Positions 1 through 11,786 are shown, counted from the stretch's first letter. The stretch: DNA of 64,000 nt from Prototheca cutis (GCA_002897115.2 BCIH01000007.1:573966-637965), one strand, 5' to 3'. Translations and numbers: made by a program. The notes: generated by a model not told the origin, from the letters alone.

Positions 1-906
1 AGTACCCCTGCGGAAGACCGGCGAGCGGCTGGAGCGCTTCCAGCGCCCAGCACCGCAGTGCTGATGAACATACATACATACATCCTGGGAGGTCATAACC
101 TTTCCAACGGAGGTTCGACCCCCGGGCTCCTTCCCTTGGCCCCCGGAAGGGAAAGCAGCCCCGGAGGTAGTCCATCACTGAGGTGGGCCACCTTCCTATT
201 GCCATGCAGCGTGTGAAAATTTTCGGCATCAGTGATGCCCAGCAGCCCCCGGGGTGATGTGACGCTGTTGCTGGCTGAGCTGGTTGCATTGTTTTTGCCC
301 TGCACGGTACGTTCCGGGCTGTTTCCAGCCACAACTTGTTCCACTTCTCTTGTCGCGGTATAGCCACGTTTGTTTGTTCGTCCTTGCGCATGTGGAAACG
401 GGCTGTCTGAATAGTACAGGCAAAACACCTCTCTTCTTGTTATCGTGTGCAATTTGCTATGGCATTCTCCCTACTGCCAGAGACGGGGNAGGTATGGAAC
501 TGAGGTTTCCCCCTTTGACGTTGTGACGGCCAGTACAATTCCGCAAGTGATCTTCCGGGGTGATCCATTCGGCCAAAGGTCGCAATCACGCATTGCCAAG
601 CCTGCCAAACTTAGGGAGACTATTCCACAAGAAATAAATACAACGCCTTTTAGAAGATCCAGGCTCCAGGCCTGGGCTGTGACGGTGCCTGCATACCGGG
701 AAGCGGTGAGCCAGTACCGCATCTCCGGGTTCCCTCCTCCGAGTCCCACGGCGCTGTGACTCTACATCGACGACAGCCAACAGGGCTTAAAATGTCTNCC
801 TCAACACATAATATTAGTGCCGAGCGTCAAACGGCTTGAAACAACGGTACGGAGATTGCAGCAGCTGGGGTGAGAGGCCANGTGTGGGGATGCCTCCCTG
901 GATTGC
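1..906. other. Stretch without a recognised gene
   Basis: Short open frames exist on both strands but none resembles a known family or joins into a credible exon chain. It may hold the end of a neighbouring gene outside the window or the 5' region of the gene that begins near 907. Confidence 0.4.
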
Positions 907-3900
907 ATGCTCTTCAGAACAGCACTGCAGTATCCCCACAAGAGCTGCGTCAAAACAAGTTTAGAGCCGCGGCATACCTGCCATCCTTCTCCCAGGTGGA
1001 GGGCCATGGGGGAGGGGCATGCTGGGCGGTCCGACAGCCCAAAGGGAGAAGGCATCAAGGATTCCGGCCAGGGTCCCAGGGCCCAGATCCGAGAAGAGCT
1101 CCANGATGACGTCAAAGAGGCAGCAATGCTGGAGTCTGGGGCTGAAGAGGTGATGGAGCATCCCAGCGAGGCGATGGCAGGAGAACCCAAAGAAGCTGAG
1201 GGGAAGCCTGAGCAGGGGNTGGAGGAGCNTCCCAGAGTGGACAAAGTGATGACGGGAGCACTGAAGGATAAGGTAATGGAGGAAGCACCCAAAGAGGAGA
1301 AGCCGGTGACCGTACTCGGGGGAGAGGTGATGGCAGACCCCAGGGAGGAGGAGACGTCAATCCGGGGGGAGGAGGAGGTCGCACAGCAACAGGAGCCCAA
1401 GACGGAGCAGGCGACACNGCAGGGGCAACCCACGGAGGTGGTAGGGGAGAAATCTCCCCCCTCCCAGGACTCCAAACCAGTTCGAAATGCAGAACCGGCG
1501 GCGCTGTTGCAGCCGGTCGGTGATGCCGCTTGTTCGGAGTCTGCGAGCGAGGAAACCGAGGGCGAGCGAGAAGAGGAAGATGATGATGATGACGAGGCGC
1601 TTCAGTCTGATGACCCCAATGTGCGCGTGTGTGCCTGGGACAATGCTCTCTCCTATTGCGCTGAGGCGTTGCGCTCTCCAGGGATCTGACGTGCGAAACT
1701 CCGCGTGTTTGCACACCGGGCGCCAATGCCAAACTTCATGCCACTTCATTCTCACTGCAGGAAACGGCGCTTGCACATCGGCAGGAGCGGGAGAGCTGGG
1801 ACTTCACGTCCTTTGACTGCCAGACAGACAAGCCCATGGTTGAGCTGGATGTGAGTGGGCATTGTTGGATCAGAGAGACTGGGATTGGCTTNGGTATAAG
1901 AGGGCCGCTCCTGCTTTCCCTGCCAGGAAAGTAACCTAGAGTGCNGTCTGTGGCAGCTGTGGATGTCNGCATACCCCAACTGGCTCCGGGACACGTTTCT
2001 TTCGTTCATTTNAACACAGAACCCCCATGCTTCCTTCGTTCCCAACTGATTGTGCAACAGGCCGGTTCCAATGTCTGGTATCAGGCCCATGTGATTCGGC
2101 AGAGTCTGAACGAGGTGCAGATGCTCTTCCCAGGCACGTAGATGTGTGCGCGTGCGCGTGCGCGTGCGCGCGTATGTGTGTGTGTGTGCGCGCGCGCGCG
2201 CGCTTGCATGCATGCGTGCGTCTGTGCATGCAGGGAGGATCTGTTTGATTGACACTTCAATGTGCACCTTTCTTGTTTCCGTTGCGTAGCTCCGAAACGG
2301 CACCCGCATAAGATCTTATGATGGCATGCACGCCAACTCCTCACTAAGTGGACAATCCATGTGCAGCTACAAAGACGCTTGCGGCCCGACGCGAGTGGCT
2401 GGACAAGCGCAGCTCGCGGATTTGGCGCGGCAGCCTGGCTTCAAGGTGCGTCACGTGTGGAGACGGGCATGTTCCCACTGTTCGTGGCGGACAGCAACAC
2501 AAGCAATCGCATTCTGCGCTGTCCCCAAACGCACCCCAGGGCCTGGAACTACATCAAGGGGATGGACGGTGCATGGGCGCCCAAGGNCGACCGGTCGGAA
2601 AGCGGGCGATCTGCCAAGCGGCGTGGCGGGGCGACGTCACAGCAGTCGCGATCGCGACTGGGAGCGGCCAGTGGATCGGGCCTGGGCAGCCGCCGGTCTT
2701 CGGGGCTCCGTGAAGCCGCGGACACGGCCGCTTCCCCCGCCACGCACGAAACAAAGAGGGTCCGTCGTTCTGGATCAGAGCAGCCTCGGAGCAAGCCACG
2801 AACCACTGCGGTGTCCCCGNCGCATGCCAGCGGCTCGGACTCTGAAGGTTTGGGGGGGGGGGGTGTTGAGAGAAGGGGGGTAGTAGGGACATTGTGGGTG
2901 CTGGGTGAGATGTCGCATGGCTGACCTTCCGTGCACACTCTCTCATGTAGCCCGTGCCGTGCGTCCGAGCGCCATGGCAACAGCCACAGGCAAGAGGAAA
3001 CAGGGGCCAGACGAGCAGGCGGGTGATGCGCCATCCCCCGTGCCACCGCAAGACCCGTTGCTTGCCTGGTTCCAGGCGCACTATGAGATGCTTGCCAAAC
3101 AAGGTAAAAGGGCTGGGGGTTTGGGTGGAGGTTTCCTCGGATGCTTGGCGCCCTCAGAGGCAGCCATACTGCGATACCTGGATCCGCCCAGTCAACTGCC
3201 GGCCACTAGGATCAGGNTTCCAGAGAAGCTTGGTAAAATGACGGATCATCGCCGCCACGTGCCTCACAGGTTTCCTGGCCGTGAAGAGGATGCAGGGCGG
3301 TGCAGAGGTGGGTCCACTGTCACGAGCTCGACGCGCCGCGCTCCTGAAGCCGTGGCAACCCACCATGAAGAAGGTCTGCATTCGTTCGCGATGGGTTTGG
3401 TCGTATGCTGGCGCCTGGATGATTGGATGTCTTGCATCCCAACTGGCTGGATATTGGGCCGCCTTGTCATGTCCTCCTTGCGCAGCGTTGGATTTGAATT
3501 CCCCCCCCCCCCCCCCGCAAGCAGGCCCGGACGGCGCAGGACTCCGAGCCTGGCGGGCTCACCGGGACGCCGAGGGCCACGACTGGCTCGACAGAGGTCC
3601 GGGCACTCGGCCTTTGGTCATGGGACAGAAATCCCACGCCTTCCAGCTCCGAGAGCGGGTCCGAGGAATCGCCACGCCGCCAGTTCCAACACAATCCCCA
3701 GTTTGATGGTGAAGCTCTTGGGGTTAGGGTCGGTTTATTTGGGTGGGTGGGGGATGATGCGACGAGGGGCATGAAGTTGCAAAACCTGTCTCATACGCTG
3801 TGTTGGCTCACCCCCTCCACCCCAACACGCAAATGCAATCGCCACAGATGCGCCGAGCGATGCAGCATCGCTGTTAGGCAAGGACGATGACGATGTCTCC

Positions 3901-4395
3901 TCGCGCTCGACGCTCAGGGCAGACAGCGGACCTCGGTCGGGGGCCCAGCCGGCCCGGCATCCAGTCGGCGCCGGCCGTTCGCGGCCGGAAACCGATGCGC
4001 CGGTGGCGCAAAGACAGACCAAGCGGGAGCAAGACCCGGCGAGGATGCCTGCAACGATCATCAGCCCCGGCACAGGGCAGGCAGTGGGAGTACCGCCTGC
4101 TGCACGGCTGACGCCGGGTTCTGAGGCTCCGCAGGAAAGGGCAAGGCACAAGCAGGCGGCGGTGAGGCCGTTGCTTGTCTTAGAGGAAGTTGACCTGTTT
4201 AGCGAGCAGGGCACGACGCCGGGGCCGCGTGGCATGGCGGCCCCTTCGCTGACCAGGCTGGCCAAGCCCACGACGCCTTTTAGCCTCAAGACTGGCGGCG
4301 GGGCACCCGTAGCTGCGCCCGACAGCTCCTCGCTGCTGTCTCCGAAGACCACAAAGAGTCCCCCAGGACTCCCGGGGCAGAAAGGGGGGCACTGA
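907..4395 (+). CDS. Acidic multi-exon protein, function unknown (possibly chromatin-associated)
   Basis: No family is recognised with confidence. Exon 1 begins at the ATG at 907 and encodes a Glu/Lys-rich, low-complexity region ending in an acidic run (EREEEDDDDDEALQSDDPN, about 1573-1620). Further exons can be followed: one near 1760-1850 (ESWDFTSFDCQTDKPMVELD), one near 2060-2136 (NVWYQAHVIRQSLNEVQMLF, which looks like a Tudor/Agenet-type beta strand pair), one near 2960-3100, a Ser/Glu-rich one before 3706, and a last exon from about 3848 to the TGA at 4393-4395. The last exon is confirmed by continuous frame from the acceptor through a Pro/Gly/Ser-rich tail. Acidic tracts, a possible Tudor-like strand and basic patches would fit a nuclear chromatin protein, but that is inference. 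Internal splices are approximate, and the true start could lie upstream. Confidence 0.5.
2142..2233. repeat. Alternating purine-pyrimidine tract (GT/GC)n
   Basis: About 90 bases of almost unbroken GT, GC and CATG alternation inside an intron of the acidic-protein gene. Such tracts can adopt left-handed Z-DNA; here it may simply be an expanded microsatellite. Confidence 0.8.
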
Positions 4396-4738
4396 GTTTT
4401 GACCCTGGTGGCCCTCACGTCGCTCGCGTGATGCTGCAAAGCCGGGAGTGGACGAGAGTGCTGTTGTCCTTCCATCTGGTGTTTATCTTCCAAACTCCGT
4501 CATTCACTGCCAGGACCCTGCAGACCAGTGATAGAAGTCCCTGAATGCTTGCCGGTGTGACACGCTCCTTCTGACCATTAACAAGAGAGTCAGCACTTCA
4601 GGTGCATGACACGGGTTGGACCTGAAGGTAGTGGGGGCGCCCCTCGACCCAGGCAAGACCAATGTCACTGCACATGGCGCGGCAACCATGCGCGGGGCCT
4701 GTATCACCCAATCTCAATAATAGCATCAGGCATCGTCC
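4396..4738. other. Intergenic, convergent 3' ends
   Basis: Lies between the stop of the acidic-protein gene (+) and the stop of UTP23 (-). No coding signal seen; it presumably holds both 3' UTRs. Confidence 0.6.
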
Positions 4739-6116
4739 CTAGGCCTCCTCGGACACGCCAGCCNTAGGCAAGGTGTCCCCCTTGACGCGAGACCTGCGCA
4801 CGCGCTTCTTCTTCGCGCCTTCTTGTTCCTCTGCGGCCGTGCCAGGCCCGCCACCTGCCTGGGTTCCTTGCCCTTTTCCTGGTGCCGCTTTCTGCTTGGN
4901 CTTGATAGCCAGGGGGTTGGGCCCCTTTGCCTTTCGCCTCCTGGGAAAGCAGATGCAGGTTGGGNCTTCTCAGAGTTGGTACAGTCTGAACAGAGCAAGT
5001 CCATGGACTGCGGCCTTCCGNCGCTGGGGCAGGGACAACCCAGTCACTGTTGGGCAGGTTCTCGCCCGCTCACAAGAATCAACCTGACCAATGCCTCAGT
5101 CGATGACCGGCATCAGACAACCCTGGTTCCTGTTTCCAAACTCCCCAATGGGCGCGAGACACACTTGAATGGGCTCTTGCCGGCAGACTGCGCTGCACTG
5201 TCGCCCTCGGCGGCCCCTCGCTGCTGCAGCACCTCGTGTTCGCCTGGTGTCACGGCCCGGGCCTTGCTTTCTTTGTTGCTGACTGCAGCCTGCTGTGCAC
5301 CAGAGGGCGGCTCCAGGTGGATGCCGTTGGCGGTGGCAAAGATCGCCGCCGCGCCCGGCATCGCCATCAACCGCCGGCGCAACTCGCGGTCTTGCGTGGC
5401 CACAAGGAAATGGTTGGCGTTGCCGCCGGCTGCATCCAGTGGTGGGGGGGTGGCAATGCCATCCAAANTTCATCCATCAGGCAGATTTTTTTAGTTGTGG
5501 GCATGCATTAATACAGAGGCCGTCGCTGCAACCCCCTCACCACACACACGTACACTCGTACTTGCGCAGCGACAAACAAAAAGCTAGCCAGGCAAGCATA
5601 ATTGCAACAGGACATTGCACCGCTCACACCTATCTGTTGCGCCATGCAGTCGGAGACAGCGACGCTGTTGCCCTTTTCGTGGCCGCAGTGGTGGAGGGCG
5701 CAGCTGCGGCAGGCGGCCCTTGCCTCGGCAAGCTCGGGTCCCAGCCTCCTCACCTCGTGGCTGACGCAGGGCGTGGTGAACACCCGCACCTTGTCCCCCA
5801 GCAGACGAGTCAGAGCAGTCGTCAGGTCCTCCTTTCTGCGCGCGCGTGTGTGTGTGTGTGTGGCAGCGCATGGAATGCCAGTCTGGCCGCATAGCCTCGA
5901 TCCGCTGTCCTTCTCTGCCAGAAATGGAAGCCCAGCAATAAGCCCTTGTTCTTGTGGACAAAGCAGGATTCTGTAAAACCCGTTCGTGCACCTGAGAACG
6001 GCCACCGCGTTCGCAAAGTTGCCATCCACAAGAATCTTGTAGGGAGCCCTGAAGCCGTGGTGGATGCGGTAGAACCGCATGGCCCGCCGCAAGTTCTTTT
6101 GCTTCTTCCGCCGCAT
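4739..6116 (-). CDS. UTP23: UTP23, small-subunit processome PIN-like protein
   Basis: UTP23 is a nucleolar factor of the small-subunit processome needed for early pre-rRNA cleavage; its PIN fold is usually catalytically degenerate. Exon 1 from the ATG at 6116 gives MRRKKQKNLRRAMRFYRIHH and YKILVDGNFANA, the typical family start. Exon 2 carries RKEDLTTALTRLLGDKVRVF followed by the zinc-binding segment CRSCALHHCGH. Exon 3 (about 5430-5150) has NHFLVATQDRELRRRLMAMP and GIHLEPPS, the PIN C-terminal half. The last exon has the family signature KGPNPLAIK and a Lys/Arg-rich tail ending at the TAG at 4739-4741. The introns contain a (GT)n tract near 5845-5862. Splices are inferred from homology and GT-AG sites. 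The FCF1 paralogue is an alternative, but the CxxC...HCGH finger and the GPNPL motif point to UTP23. Confidence 0.88.
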
Positions 6117-6369
6117 TCCTGATCAATGTTTCTAAATGTCAACGTGCTGCAACAGCATGCGCGTTTCTAGGAGCTGGCGTCTGCCCACTGTCGCCGCCAG
6201 CAGGCCAGTCGCCGCNCCGATACGGGTCGGCNCGGTGCTGATGGTCCTCCCGAAGCCTCCTAAAAACCTTTNAGCCACAAATCAAAATTGCAGGCAAAAA
6301 GTTCCACGCGCATAGTGACTACAATAGCGCTCAAATGGAGCTACGATTCCGATGCTTTCCATCGATTGG

Positions 6370-6387
6370 TGGTGTTCATTAACACCA
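6370..6387 (-). terminator. H2A histone 3' stem-loop
   Basis: On the minus strand the sequence reads T-GGTGTT-AATG-AACACC-A, a 6-bp stem (7 with the flanking T-A) and a 4-nt loop, about 45 nt after the H2A stop. Size, loop length and distance match the 3' stem-loop of replication-dependent histone mRNAs. The same element, with one loop change, follows H4 at 8606-8623. Confidence 0.85.
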
Positions 6388-6430
6388 GATTGTTTTGAGA
6401 GGGGGGATATCGCTCGAGTGCCTGGGCAGT

Positions 6431-6805
6431 TTACTCGGCGCTCTTGGTCTTCTTGGGCAGCAGCACGGACTGGATGTTGGGCAGCACACCACCCTCGGCG
6501 ATGGTCACGCCGGCGAGCAGCTTGGACAGCTCCTCATCGTTGCGGACCGCCAGCTGGATGTGGCGGGGCACGATGCGGGTCTTCTTGTTGTCGCGNGCGG
6601 CGTTGCCGGCCAGCTCCAGCACCTCAGCGGCCAGGTACTCCAGCACGGCGGCCAGGTAGACGGGGGCGCCCGCACCCACGCGCTCGGCGTAGCGGCCGTT
6701 CTTCAGGTAGCGGGCGATACGGCCCACGGGGAACTGGAGCCCCGCCTTGGCGGACTTGCTCACGGCCTTGCTGCCGGAGGTCTTTCCCTTGCCGCGNCCA
6801 GACAT
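6431..6805 (-). CDS. Histone H2A
   Basis: Core histone of 124 residues, intronless. It begins [20 protein letters not shown] and carries the H2A hallmark [14 protein letters not shown], the acidic-patch helix, and the C-terminal [17 protein letters not shown]. There is no SQE phosphorylation tail (H2A.X) and no plant SPKK tail, so this is a canonical replication-type H2A. It is divergently paired with H2B, with TATA boxes for both genes in the 283-bp space between them. The two Ns in the gene sit at the third position of four-fold degenerate codons (Gly, Ala), so the protein is unambiguous. Confidence 0.98.
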   Translation of the reverse strand: MSXRGKGKTSGSKAVSKSAKAGLQFPVGRIARYLKNGRYAERVGAGAPVYLAAVLEYLAAEVLELAGNAXRDNKKTRIVPRHIQLAVRNDEELSKLLAGVTIAEGGVLPNIQSVLLPKKTKSAE

Positions 6806-6890
6806 GGTGATGGGATGTGTTTTCGGGGTTTCGAGCGAACTCNGAGGAGGCAGGAGAGTTTTTGATGGGCCAGTGGCGGTCGGGGCGAGC

Positions 6891-6898
6891 CTATATAC
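6891..6898 (-). promoter_or_regulatory. TATA box of H2A
   Basis: On the minus strand the sequence reads GGTATATAG about 90 bp upstream of the H2A ATG, in the expected place for the core promoter of a histone gene. Confidence 0.75.
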
Positions 6899-6931
6899 CC
6901 GCAGCGGGCTGACGAAAACACGTCCGCGCGG

Positions 6932-6947
6932 ACCGATCCNGGNGGCC
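6932..6947. promoter_or_regulatory. Shared histone promoter element, H2A/H2B copy
   Basis: The sequence ACCGATCCNGGNGGCC lies about midway between the divergent H2A and H2B TATA boxes. It matches, allowing for the two Ns, ACCGATCCGGGAGGCC at 8080-8095 between H3 and H4. Its central position in both divergent promoters suggests a bidirectional control site for coordinated histone expression; the factor is unknown. Confidence 0.6.
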
Positions 6948-6989
6948 ATGGTGTGGGAAACACACGGATTTGTTTTTCGCGGCGTGGCC

Positions 6990-6996
6990 TATATAA
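6990..6996 (+). promoter_or_regulatory. TATA box of H2B
   Basis: TATATAA, about 93 bp upstream of the H2B ATG. Confidence 0.78.
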
Positions 6997-7088
6997 CCTT
7001 CTCACCGCTGCCACGACCGAACCATCCAAAACTCACGCCTCCTCTGGACTCTATACTCTCGCGAGTAAACCACCCTCAACTCTTCGCA

Positions 7089-7457
7089 ATGGCCCCCGTC
7101 GCAAGCAAGAAGCCGGTGTCGGCCAAGAAGCCCGCCGACAAGAAGCCCGCCGGCGACAAGAAGAAGGCCACCAAGAAGTCTGTGGAGTCNTACAAGCTCT
7201 ACATCTTCAAGGTGCTGAAGCAGGTGCACCCGGACACCGGCATCTCCTCCAAGGCGATCACCATCCTGAACTCGTTCATCGTCGACATGTTCGACAAGAT
7301 CGCCAGCCAGGCCGCCCAGCTGTCCCGCGTGAACAAGAAGCCCACCCTGACCAGCCGCGAGATCCAGACCGCCGTGCGCCTGGTCCTGCCTGGCGAGCTG
7401 GCCAAGCACGCCGTGTCCGAGGGCACCAAGGCCGTGACCAAGTTCACCTCCGCCTGA
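7089..7457 (+). CDS. Histone H2B
   Basis: Core histone of 122 residues, intronless. A Lys/Ala/Pro-rich N-terminal tail (about residues 1-32) is followed by the histone fold starting [20 protein letters not shown], the loop [20 protein letters not shown] and the C-terminal helix ending [12 protein letters not shown]. The C-terminal Lys in AVTKFTSA corresponds to the conserved ubiquitination site. It is divergent from H2A and convergent with H3. The stop lies 3 bp before an assembly gap, so its 3' stem-loop is not visible. Confidence 0.98.
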   Translation: MAPVASKKPVSAKKPADKKPAGDKKKATKKSVEXYKLYIFKVLKQVHPDTGISSKAITILNSFIVDMFDKIASQAAQLSRVNKKPTLTSREIQTAVRLVLPGELAKHAVSEGTKAVTKFTSA

Positions 7458-7460
7458 GCG

Positions 7461-7490
7461 NNNNNNNNNNNNNNNNNNNNNNNNNNNNNN
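7461..7490. other. Assembly gap (30 N) between H2B and H3 3' ends
   Basis: Thirty consecutive Ns, the same length as the run at 19438, so probably a placeholder rather than a measured size. The 3' ends of both H2B and H3, including their expected stem-loops, fall in it. Confidence 0.9.
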
Positions 7491-7511
7491 AAGATGTGGA
7501 GCAGTAGGCAC

Positions 7512-7922
<411 letters not shown>

Positions 7923-8015
7923 TGTGCTTGGNGNGTGTTTCCTTGNAGGAAAGGANAGAGTTGTGCTGAAGAGGTTGGNGTGGATTTTTGANGGCCGANG
8001 GATCGATGCTGGGCG

Positions 8016-8023
8016 TATTTATA
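8016..8023 (-). promoter_or_regulatory. TATA box of H3
   Basis: TATAAATA on the minus strand, about 95 bp upstream of the H3 ATG. Confidence 0.75.
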
Positions 8024-8079
8024 GCACCAACGGATGCCCGAGGGTGCGCCCTGGATGCGTGTTTGTGTTTCCCGGGAAC

Positions 8080-8095
8080 ACCGATCCGGGAGGCC
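8080..8095. promoter_or_regulatory. Shared histone promoter element, H3/H4 copy
   Basis: ACCGATCCGGGAGGCC lies almost exactly halfway between the H3 TATA box (57 bp away) and the H4 TATA-like site (56 bp away). It matches the element at 6932-6947 in the H2A/H2B promoter. Confidence 0.6.
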
Positions 8096-8150
8096 GGGCT
8101 AACAACCCTGGCCCCGCGGATCACTTGCGCCCTCGTTTCCCGGCACCCAC

Positions 8151-8158
8151 GATAAAAC
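8151..8158 (+). promoter_or_regulatory. TATA-like box of H4
   Basis: GATAAAAC, about 90 bp before the H4 ATG, at the same spacing as the TATA boxes of the other three histone genes. It is weaker than those. Confidence 0.55.
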
Positions 8159-8241
8159 CATCGCCTCGGTCGGCATGGGCATCACAATCTCCAAAGCCTC
8201 CGAGCTCTTCCCTTCTCCTCACACACCTCAAACAACCACAN

Positions 8242-8559
<318 letters not shown>

Positions 8560-8560
8560 G

Positions 8561-8579
8561 CAGTCCTCTTTTAGGACTG
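8561..8579 (+). terminator. Extra palindrome directly after the H4 stop
   Basis: CAGTCCT-CTTTT-AGGACTG, a 7-bp stem and 5-nt pyrimidine loop starting 2 nt after the TAA. H2A has no equivalent. It may aid mRNA end processing or be incidental. Confidence 0.5.
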
Positions 8580-8605
8580 TCTGTTGCCCTCCTACCCACA
8601 ACATC

Positions 8606-8623
8606 TGGTGTTATTGAACACCA
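8606..8623 (+). terminator. H4 histone 3' stem-loop
   Basis: T-GGTGTT-ATTG-AACACC-A, the same stem as at 6370-6387 with one loop base changed, 47 nt after the H4 stop. Sequence around the stem is also shared (ATC before, CC after). Confidence 0.85.
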
Positions 8624-9092
8624 CCTTTTACATGGAAATGTTGATCAACCCTGTGCTGGACATGGAGCTGGTTGCGGTTGATCCAGAACAGGAAGGGACT
8701 TTGGGGCAATCCTAGATGTATTCACAAATGGGCCAGTAGATGGCGAGACAGTTTGGGGCGGTGCCTTGCCGGGAACCCTGCACAGTTGTCATACAAGTGC
8801 TTCAAAGGAGTAGGCATGGTTGAAAGTGCTGGAAATTGGCACAGCTGCCTACTGTAATGATGATATAGAACAGCTGCATGCAACGATACGAGGGTGATCT
8901 CTGACGCGCAAGGCTGTTGCGGCAGCCAGAACCAGGCGGGCCCAGCGCCCTCCCCAGATCGCAGCAGGGCGCAGCACGGCATTTCGCACTGCAAATTTCA
9001 CTGGGGTGGGAGCTGTTGTTCACAGGGCCATATCCAACCGCATCAAACAGATCGAATGCAATATGAAATAGTTGCATGCTTGATCTGTAAGA
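8624..9092. other. Intergenic between H4 and WEE1
   Basis: No coding signal on either strand. It should hold the WEE1 promoter and 5' UTR; no clear TATA box seen. Confidence 0.6.
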
Positions 9093-11229
9093 ATGCTGCT
9101 GTTCGCGAGCCAGGAAAACATGGCCTCGGGCCAGCTGGCGAACCCCTTCAGTGCGATGAGCCTGGAGAGCCAGGCATCGCAGGACGGCATGCGCGCCAGA
9201 CCGGTCGCATGCAGGGCCCCGCCTACCTTCGACGGGAGCCAGCCCATGTCTTTGGCATCACAGAACGAAGCGCCGTGCACCCAGGACTATATCACCCCCG
9301 TGGATCAGTTCACAGCAACGGGGCCCCAGGGCCTCCGACCGGGGCCCTCGCCCGCCCAGCTCTCTCCAAACAGAATGAAACGCGCCAGGAGGGTTGGGGA
9401 AGGTGAGNGGACTCGNTATGAGACGGGGGGTATATGTTTGAATGTTTCTGCTCCCCTTCCCTCCATTCGGCAGCAGCCAGGCTCGGCCTAGGTTGGTGGG
9501 CACAAGTTTCTGATCGGCACCATCCTCGCCGTCGGCGCTTGAGCGCCTCTGGGCGTGTGTGTGTGTGTGTGTGTGTGACAGTACGCCTTGCGAACGAACA
9601 TGCAGGATCTCCCAACGGTGCATCTGCTCATGAGCGCCCACAGCGCCTGGTTCGCATCCGGTCGCCGCCGTGCTACCGCTGCATCTTCCGCGAGGCGGAT
9701 GCCGAATCCAGCTATGCGGACTGGGCATTGCACCGTGGCTCGGCCTCACAGCCTTCCTCCCGCATGCGGTGAGGAGCTTGGGGGTTATTGGCAAACCTGG
9801 GGGGTCGGGCATGCCTTGCGGCCATGACCCCATGCCCGCCCAACCTTCCATCACCACCACTGTGCTCTCCCCAGCTGNCACACACACAAAACAATAACAC
9901 GCAAATGTAGGCTTGACTTTAAGGAGCTGGGTCTGCTTGGCCAGGGTGCTTTTTCCAAGGTCTTCCGNGTGCGGCACCGCCTGGACGGGCGCGAGTACGC
10001 AATCAAGCGCAGCCTGCGCGGCGTGCGGCCCGGCACGCCCCCGCACGCCCAGTTCTTGCGTGAAGCACAGGTGCTCGCGGCGCTGGAGCCGCACCCCTGT
10101 GTCGTTCGGTACCACGGCGCGTGGGCCGAGCCCGCGCCCGAGAGCGGTGGTGGTGGAGCTGCAGGTCCTGGCGGTGATGCCTGCATGCACACGTATCTTG
10201 TGCTGGAGCGGTGCGAGGTGAGCCTGGCAGCCCACCTGGCACTNAGCGGGGAGCCACCGAGGGCAGAAACCCTGGCGGCCGTGCTGCGTGCTTTGGCCTC
10301 TGCGCTGGCACATGTCCACGCTGCCGGGGTCGCGCACCTGGACNTCAAGCCCGACAACATCTATCTCTGCGGCGAAGGNCCCGACACGCGGTACAAGCTG
10401 GGTGATTTCGGCCAGGCTGTGCGCGTNGCTCGCGACGGGGCGGCGGCCGACTGCCCTGAGGGCACGTGCTGCGCCGTCGACGAGGGAGACTGCAGGTCCG
10501 ATTGCTGTTTTGGGCTTTTTGGATTCTTTTAATTTTTTTTCANTCTGATGTTGGGGCTGTGGGATTAGTGATGGGTTTCTTTTCCCCTTCCCCCCGTGGN
10601 ACAGANAAACACGTCCNNCCACAGGGAAGAAAACTGCCGACAACTCCCTCTCCCNNCAAAAAACAGGTACATGTCGGCNGAACTGATGCAAGGGGACCAG
10701 TCTGATCTGCGTGCAGCGGACCTGTTTGCGCTGGGGGCTACTGCGCTGCAAATGGCGACGGGAGAGGAGCCTCCCAGAGGGGGCCCGGCCTATCACGCGC
10801 TGCGTGAGGGACGGCTGCCCCTGCTGCCGGCCGTGCCAGTCGGCATCGCCCGCATCATCAAGTGCGCGATTTTCTTTCTTTTTTGCGTTTGTTTGTTATT
10901 TCGGAGTCGCGGGGGGGGGGGGGGAATTCCCAACAGTTTACTGTCCCAATCTACAGATCCAATCATGGTCACAGAGAACACACTACCTCTACCACCACGA
11001 CACTCAAAATAATGGCAGGGCATTGATGCACCCAGACCCACGGGAGCGGCCGCCGGCGGCCAAAGTTGCGGACATGACTGCGCTGGGAGGGAGCGGCACC
11101 ACAGGCGCGGGGTCTCCCGGCGCGAGTGGACGCGGCAGTGCCTCTCCGGCGCCCGCCATGACCCAGCAGCCGGTGGCAGCAGGAGGGCCGCAGTACAGCG
11201 GCCTGGTACTGCAGCGGAGCAAGCGCTGA
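9093..11229 (+). CDS. WEE1: WEE1-type protein kinase
   Basis: WEE1 phosphorylates the inhibitory tyrosine of cyclin-dependent kinase and holds cells before mitosis or during S-phase stress. The disordered N-terminus starts at ATG 9093 (a second Met follows nine codons later). The kinase domain starts near 9911: LGLLGQGAFSKVFRVR is the Gly-rich loop, REYAIKRSLRG holds the catalytic Lys, HLDxKPDNIYL is the catalytic loop (x from a codon with an N, probably Val) and LGDFGQAVR the Mg-binding loop. A GT-AG intron (10496-10666) interrupts DEGDCRYMSAEL, the WEE1 form of the activation segment. After the intron come LFALGATALQMATGEEPP and, in the last exon from 11019, LMHPDPRERP. The EGD[AC]RYM pattern and the ALREG-LPLLP segment separate WEE1 from other kinases. 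N-terminal exons between 9403 and 9900 are uncertain. An intron carries a G-run at 10911-10924. Confidence 0.9.
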
Positions 11230-11786
11230 GTGAGGTTGTACGGGTGTCGGCATGACCTTGGCGTGAATGTGGCAGGGCGTGTGACCTGTGGACAGGTGAT
11301 CACATGGCGGCGCGTGACAACAATAAAGGCCGACGGCAGCCTCTCCCTCTCCCCAACCCTCCAAGCCACGTGGTGGTGTCCTTTCTGTTGCTTGATTTCA
11401 TTTGATTGTCGCAGGCAAGGCCATGGTCTGTTGCCGGGCTTTCGGCCGTGCCTGTTGGGTCCGCAGGTATCCGGGCCTCGCGAAACCCGTGCTGCTCGCA
11501 GTGTTTCCGCTGCCCTTGTCACAGACGCAGAGTGGGTGGAAGTTTGTTCCAAAGATGACCTGGGTCCCACGCAGCAGTGTGGTGACCCATGTTGCTCGAC
11601 TTCCGCACTCCCCTCTTTCTCTCTGCAGCATTCCCTCGCTTTGCCTCGTCCCCCTAACCCCATGCTGCGTGCGCTGTGAATGCCCGCTTTGTATGCGCCG
11701 GCTTCGTCGCAGGCACAGCACAGCATTGCAACGGAGGGGAGCATCTTTGCGCAGGGCAAAGGTCATTGACCCTGCCAAACAAACGC
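11230..11786. other. Intergenic, convergent WEE1 and GNAT gene
   Basis: Nothing coding recognised; presumably the two 3' UTRs. Confidence 0.55.
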
